NCBI GenBank assembly: GCA_002299585.1
Contig: DBOE01000055.1
Span: 1-18,868, forward strand
Source of the DNA: Hydrogenovibrio sp. UBA654
GTDB lineage: Bacteria; Pseudomonadota; Gammaproteobacteria; Thiomicrospirales; Thiomicrospiraceae
Direction: 5' to 3'
Length of the DNA stretch: 18,868 nt
This document shows positions 14,776 through 18,868 of the stretch, piece after piece; position 1 is the stretch's first letter; each line of letters opens with the position of its first letter. The notes under the pieces are model-generated. The model worked only from the letters and a program-made list of their open reading frames with translations, was not told the origin of the DNA and made no database searches. The translations under genes and the position numbers were made by a program.

Positions 14776-15361
14776 TAAGCAACAGGGTTTTACTTTAATA
14801 GAGTTATTAATTGCGATGAGTATTTCTGCGATAATTGCAGTTATATCCTACCAATCAATTAGTGAAGTTACTGCTATTAAAGAAAATACAGAACAGCAGG
14901 TAGAGTATTTTGAAAAGCTGCAAAGAACTATTTGGTGGTTAGAACAAGATTTTACCCAGCTTGCCCCTCGAGCAATCCAAGATGAATTAGGAGCTAGGCT
15001 ACCTGCATATCTAACAAGCCCTGAAGGTATAGAGTTTACCAGAATAGCAATTTATCCATCTCCTTATGGAATTTCTGGTTTAGTTAGAATTGGTTATCAA
15101 CTTGATGATGGTACCTTATATCGTTTAATTTGGCCAGTGATTGATAGAGCTCCTGATACAGTTCCTAAGCGTTTGGCAGTATTAACCGATGTGGAAGAAT
15201 TTAGTATAAAAAGCCTAAATACAAAAAATATTTGGATATTAAATTGGCCAGAAATAGGAACTAGCAGTAAAATATCGCTACCAAGATTAATTGAGATAAA
15301 TATTAAGCTTAAAAATGATGTCTCTGTACGCAGGATTTTTCCTGGAGTTGAAGGTTTATAG
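14762..15361 (+). CDS. gspJ: Minor pseudopilin GspJ
   Basis: About 199 aa. Cleavage site Q-Q-G|F-T-L-I-E with Glu5, a hydrophobic helix, then W-W-L-E-Q-D-F and the L-x-R-L-I-W-P region typical of GspJ. No ATG is available. The frame has TTG codons at 14753, 14762 and 14765. I prefer 14762 because AAAGG (14748-14752) lies 9 bases before it, whereas 14753 is directly against that site; the leader would be M-L-A-S-S-K-Q-Q-G. This overlaps gspI by 14 bases. The exact TTG is uncertain. Confidence 0.88.
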   Translation: MLASSKQQGFTLIELLIAMSISAIIAVISYQSISEVTAIKENTEQQVEYFEKLQRTIWWLEQDFTQLAPRAIQDELGARLPAYLTSPEGIEFTRIAIYPSPYGISGLVRIGYQLDDGTLYRLIWPVIDRAPDTVPKRLAVLTDVEEFSIKSLNTKNIWILNWPEIGTSSKISLPRLIEINIKLKNDVSVRRIFPGVEGL

Positions 15362-15365
15362 AGAA

Positions 15366-16337
15366 ATGATAAAACAGCATAATATAAAAGCACAAGCAGG
15401 CTTTGCACTAATAACTGTTTTGTTAGTAGTCGCTTTGGTTACGATTATTGCAACCCAGTTAATTTATCAGCAATCACTTACTGTACAACGAAGCATCAAT
15501 ATATTACATCAATCACAAGCAACTGCGGTTGCTTGGGGGTTAGAGACTTGGATTAAAAAAGCTTTAGCATTAGATGCAAAGCAGTCTAAGACTGATAACC
15601 TAGAAGAACAATGGGCACAACCAATGTTTCCAGTACCTTTTGAAGATGGAGAAATATCTGGGCAACTGTTTGACTTGCAAGGAAGAATTAATTTAAATAA
15701 TCTGCAAGAAAGAGATAAAAATAAATTAAAATTGTGGCAAGCAATTGTACAAAGATTATTAGTACAACAAGGCTTAGATGTTAATTTGCATGAAGTTATT
15801 ACTGATTGGGTTGATATAGATAATAATGCCTCAATAAATGGAGCAGAATCAGATACTTATTTGTTAAAAAAACCAGCATATAGAGCGGCTAATCAAAAGT
15901 TGGTTTTAGTGCAAGAACTGGGCTTATTAGAAGGGTTTAACGCAAAAATAGTAAAACAAATAACTCCCTTTGTAACAGCTTTACCAAAGATTACTAAAAT
16001 AAATGTTAATACAGCTGAGATAGTTGTTTTACAAGCTTTAACTGATTGGATGACTGAGGAAATAGCCACTATGTGGGTTAAACAAAGGAAAGAGGATCCT
16101 GCACAAAAAACAGTTAATTTTTTAAATTTTTTAGCAGAGCAGTTACCAGTGTTTACTCTTGCGGAAATAAAGAAAGATTTACCTGATAGTTTGATTGATG
16201 TAAAAAGTGATTATTTTTTTCTAGTAGGTAAGATTGAATATGGAGAGGCAAGGCAAACTTTGTTAGGAATATTTATGCGTGATGATAGAAAAAATGTAAA
16301 ACTAGTGCAAAGGTGGGTAGGGGTTACTGATGAATAA
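15366..16337 (+). CDS. gspK: Minor pseudopilin GspK (tip subunit)
   Basis: A 323-aa pseudopilin at the tip of the pseudopilus. Cleavage site A-Q-A-G|F-A-L-I-T at residues 12/13. Mature position 5 is Thr instead of Glu, the normal hallmark of GspK. A long alpha-domain follows, with D-L-Q-G-R-I-N-L-N-N, D-W-V-D-I-D, and N-V-N-T-A motifs. Start ATG 15366 is chosen because the ATG at 15315 would add 17 residues inside gspJ and put the hydrophobic helix too far from the N-terminus. It begins 4 bases after the gspJ stop. Confidence 0.94.
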   Translation: MIKQHNIKAQAGFALITVLLVVALVTIIATQLIYQQSLTVQRSINILHQSQATAVAWGLETWIKKALALDAKQSKTDNLEEQWAQPMFPVPFEDGEISGQLFDLQGRINLNNLQERDKNKLKLWQAIVQRLLVQQGLDVNLHEVITDWVDIDNNASINGAESDTYLLKKPAYRAANQKLVLVQELGLLEGFNAKIVKQITPFVTALPKITKINVNTAEIVVLQALTDWMTEEIATMWVKQRKEDPAQKTVNFLNFLAEQLPVFTLAEIKKDLPDSLIDVKSDYFFLVGKIEYGEARQTLLGIFMRDDRKNVKLVQRWVGVTDE

Positions 16338-17448
16338 GGAGGTAAACAATTTAGTAGCTTTTGAGCAATTTTATTTTATAGACCAAAAATCTTGTTTGCA
16401 CAAACCCAATATAGCTAGTGAAAACATTATTAATGATATTGTACTAGTACCAACTGAACAAGTTTTATTAGTAGAGGTTTTTGTGCCTGGTAAAAAAATT
16501 ACAGACTGGAAAAAAGCCCTACCTTTTGTATTAGAGGAACAATTATCACAACCAATAGAACAATTGTTTTTTGCGGTTTTACATAGGCAAGTAACTGGGG
16601 AAAAAGCTGGTTTCATCTCGGTTGCCGTAGTAGAAAAAGAAAAACTAACTAATTGGCTTTATGAGCTAAAAGCCCATGGGCTTGAACAGGCACAAATAGT
16701 GGTTGATGTTTTTGCTCTTCCTTTTGTAGATAATAAATTAAGTAGTTTACAAATTGACAAAAGACTTTTGGTTAGAACAGATAAACATAAAGGTCTTGCT
16801 GGCTCTGCTACTTGGGTTAAACAAATATTAGAGCTAGAAAAAAAATATTCAGCAGATGATTTAGAAGAAACAAGTGGAGTTAAGGATAAAATCATTCCTA
16901 GATCCTCCATTAAAGAATTAAAAAAGCTAACTTTAAGGCAGGGTGATTTTGCCATAAAAAATACCAATAGTTCAATCTGGAAACTATGGATGTTACCGAT
17001 AAGTTTGGTTGTTGCTTTATTAATTATGCAAATGACAAGCCAGTTTTTACAAACAAATAGATACTTAGAGCAAGAAAAATTATATAAACAACACACTGCA
17101 AAACTTTTTCACCAAATGTTTCCACAAACCAAAAGGATTGTTAATATAAGAGCCCAAACTAAAGCAAAAATGGCTAGTTTTTCTAATAATAAAAACTCCT
17201 TTGGAGTGGCAAAAATATTACAAAGTTTAGAGGTAGATATGTTGCTATTAATTAATGAAAAATCTATAAATGTTACTAATATGCAATGGAAAAACAAGCA
17301 ATTAAAGTTATTGATAGAGGCAAAAAATATAAATATTTTGCAAGGATTAGTGGATAAGTTTTCTAAAAAGCATGAAGTTAAGCTAAAACTTACCCAACTA
17401 GCAAGCCAGAATAGTCAGCAGGTGTCTGGAGAGATTTATGTTAAATGA
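16330..17448 (+). CDS. gspL: Type II secretion protein GspL
   Basis: A 372-aa inner-membrane protein that recruits GspE. It has an N-terminal cytoplasmic actin-like region (about 1-200) with L-V-P-T-E-Q-V and W-x-K-A-L-P-F-V-L-E-E, one membrane segment (about 219-238), and a periplasmic part ending in a ferredoxin-like domain. Length is near the family's lower range. AGGGG (16319-16323) lies 6 bases before the ATG. It overlaps gspK by 8 bases and gspM by 11 bases. Confidence 0.92.
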   Translation: MNKEVNNLVAFEQFYFIDQKSCLHKPNIASENIINDIVLVPTEQVLLVEVFVPGKKITDWKKALPFVLEEQLSQPIEQLFFAVLHRQVTGEKAGFISVAVVEKEKLTNWLYELKAHGLEQAQIVVDVFALPFVDNKLSSLQIDKRLLVRTDKHKGLAGSATWVKQILELEKKYSADDLEETSGVKDKIIPRSSIKELKKLTLRQGDFAIKNTNSSIWKLWMLPISLVVALLIMQMTSQFLQTNRYLEQEKLYKQHTAKLFHQMFPQTKRIVNIRAQTKAKMASFSNNKNSFGVAKILQSLEVDMLLLINEKSINVTNMQWKNKQLKLLIEAKNINILQGLVDKFSKKHEVKLKLTQLASQNSQQVSGEIYVK

Positions 17449-17974
17449 ATTTAAAGATAATACTATACAAAAAATTCAGCAAACATCTTCCTATCACAGC
17501 TGGAATAGTTTACAAGTAAGAGAAAAACAACTGCTTAAAGTAATGGCATTTTTTTTAGTGCTAGCTATATTTTATTTATTTATTTGGCTACCGATTGCTA
17601 CTAACAACCAACAGGCTATTAAAAAAATGCACAATGCAGAAGCAACTTGGCAATGGTTAAATAAACAGCAGCAAAAAACCTCTAAATTTAGTGAGCAAAT
17701 AAGACCAGTGTTAATTAATAGTCACTCGCAATTAACTAGTTATTTACAAAAACAGCTAGCAGTTAATAATTTAAAAAGCTCTGTAACCGAAATAATACCA
17801 GTTAACTCTCGTGGTAAAGAGGCCATTGAAATTAAGTTTGATAAAGTACAATCAACAAGGTTTTTTTATTGGCTTTCTAAAATGGAACAAGAAGCAATTT
17901 TAGCAAGCAAATTAAATATAAATAAATTAACCACAGGTGTTATTAAAGTTGAAATAACATTTGAAGTTCCTTAA
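17438..17974 (+). CDS. gspM: Type II secretion protein GspM
   Basis: A 178-aa bitopic inner-membrane protein that stabilises GspL. A short cytoplasmic start with R-E-K-Q-L-L, one membrane segment (about 33-53) ending W-L-P-I, and a small periplasmic domain are seen, all typical of GspM. GGAGAG (17428-17433) lies 4 bases before the ATG, inside gspL. Confidence 0.92.
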   Translation: MLNEFKDNTIQKIQQTSSYHSWNSLQVREKQLLKVMAFFLVLAIFYLFIWLPIATNNQQAIKKMHNAEATWQWLNKQQQKTSKFSEQIRPVLINSHSQLTSYLQKQLAVNNLKSSVTEIIPVNSRGKEAIEIKFDKVQSTRFFYWLSKMEQEAILASKLNINKLTTGVIKVEITFEVP

Positions 17975-17988
17975 GGAAAATTTTAATA

Positions 17989-18771
17989 ATGGGTAAAATA
18001 ATGTCAAAATATTTAATGTTTATATTGATTTTTGTTTTGGTTTTTATAGTATCTGTAGTATTAAGCTTGCCTTTGAGCTGGGTTTTAAAACAAGCACAAA
18101 TAAAGCAACAAATACCTGAAAATATTACTTTACATAAACCACAAGGATCTTGGTGGAAAGGCAATCTTAGTCCTGTTTTAAAGGAAGGTTCAGAAAGCAA
18201 AAAACTTGGAAAACTATACTGGCAACTAAGCTGGTCTGATTTGTTATTTGCAAAAGTAACCGCTAATATGCGCTGGGTTCTTAATACAGGGGAAGTCACT
18301 GGTAGGATAAGCTACTCAAGTGATACAATAAAAATAACTAACTTAACTGGGGATATGTCAGTTAATGAAATAATGAAATTATCAGATAAAACATTAATAT
18401 TAGCGGATGCAACAGGGCAATTGCACTTGCATAACTTAAGCTTTACCCTACCAACTAAAGACTTATGGCCAAGTGCAATAGCTGGTAAATTAACGCTCAC
18501 AAGATTTTCAGCATTAGGTGCTGAAATTGACTTATTAGAAGCTACGCCGATACTAAAAAAACAAGAAATTTATACCAAAATTACTGGTGGGCAAAAGACA
18601 AAGGGTTGGAATTTAATTGCTAATACCTCATTATTTAAAAATCATAGCTTTAATATGGATATAAAAGTGTCTGCTACTAACGCTAATAATATGCCCGACT
18701 GGGTTGGCTTGATGTTACCTATGAAAAACCCAAAATTAGCTCAAATGCAACGAAAAGGAAACTGGTTATGA
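17989..18771 (+). CDS. gspN: Type II secretion accessory protein GspN
   Basis: A 260-aa protein with an N-terminal membrane anchor (about 8-30) and a periplasmic part with the L-x-x-P-x-G-S-W-W-K-G motif of GspN. GspN is accessory and not required in all T2SS. Start ATG 17989 follows AAGGA (17973-17977) by 11 bases; ATG 18001 would be 23 bases away. The stop overlaps the next gene in ATGA. Confidence 0.9.
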   Translation: MGKIMSKYLMFILIFVLVFIVSVVLSLPLSWVLKQAQIKQQIPENITLHKPQGSWWKGNLSPVLKEGSESKKLGKLYWQLSWSDLLFAKVTANMRWVLNTGEVTGRISYSSDTIKITNLTGDMSVNEIMKLSDKTLILADATGQLHLHNLSFTLPTKDLWPSAIAGKLTLTRFSALGAEIDLLEATPILKKQEIYTKITGGQKTKGWNLIANTSLFKNHSFNMDIKVSATNANNMPDWVGLMLPMKNPKLAQMQRKGNWL

Positions 18772-18868
18772 AATTTATCTCTTTATATTTACTTGTAAGT
18801 GTATTTTTAGCATCCTGTACCAATATTACCGATCAAAGTGACACTACTGATCCTATAGCTAACCCTGA
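18768..18868 (+). CDS. Lipoprotein, start only (3' partial)
   Basis: Only 33 codons are visible before the window ends. They encode a short hydrophobic signal peptide with lipobox F-L-A-S-C17 and Thr at +2, an outer-membrane-type sorting residue, followed by a Thr/Asp-rich linker. It overlaps gspN by 4 bases (ATGA), so it is probably translated with the T2SS operon. A pilotin-like role for GspD is possible but cannot be judged from this fragment. Confidence 0.75.
   Translation, partial: MKFISLYLLVSVFLASCTNITDQSDTTDPIANP

Noticed and set aside
16335..16345. Strong AGGAGG just inside gspL as a ribosome binding site for another start
   Set aside because: No ATG, GTG or TTG in a useful frame follows at a suitable distance; gspL already has AGGGG before its own ATG.

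Overview
The window is a strongly AT-rich, densely packed stretch in which every convincing gene lies on the + strand. The clearest landmark is a complete gspC-D-E-F-G-H-I-J-K-L-M-N run (7814-18771), the standard gammaproteobacterial order for a type II secretion system (T2SS). Together with lipoproteins and an outer-membrane barrel this points to a Gram-negative, most likely a low-GC gammaproteobacterium. I cannot name the genus.

Layout. (1) 1-2937: the 3' part of a very large secreted or surface beta-propeller protein, open at the left edge and closed by a clear rho-independent terminator (2961-2983). (2) 3022-7730: a tight five-gene cassette made of a periplasmic TlpA-like thioredoxin, a tiny DUF4266-type lipoprotein ending in a Gly/Cys tail, a DUF3570-type outer-membrane barrel, a 627-aa propeller lipoprotein that is a shorter paralogue of the first protein, and an ApbE-like FAD:protein FMN transferase. 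Genes 2/3 and 3/4 overlap by 10-11 bases, with Shine-Dalgarno sequences lying inside the upstream coding sequence. (3) 7731-7813: the only gap longer than about 70 bases, holding a good sigma70-like promoter. (4) 7814-18771: the T2SS operon, with gaps of 0-44 bases or short overlaps. (5) 18768-18868: the start of a further lipoprotein gene that overlaps gspN by ATGA and runs off the right edge.

How the parts may work together. GspC, L, M and F form the inner-membrane platform, E is the ATPase, G-K are the pseudopilins, D is the outer-membrane secretin and N is accessory. The prepilin peptidase GspO is not in the window. The cassette combines a thiol-redox protein, a covalent-flavin transferase and envelope proteins, so an extracytoplasmic redox or flavinylation module is a reasonable reading. 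Several cassette proteins and the upstream paralogue contain D-x-x-T-G-x-[S/T] stretches resembling the sites ApbE flavinylates. The propeller lipoprotein has Asp at position +2 after the lipid-bearing Cys, as in the T2SS-exported lipoprotein pullulanase, which suggests, but does not prove, that it is a client of the neighbouring T2SS. No RNA genes, insertion sequences, CRISPR arrays or sizeable DNA repeats were seen.
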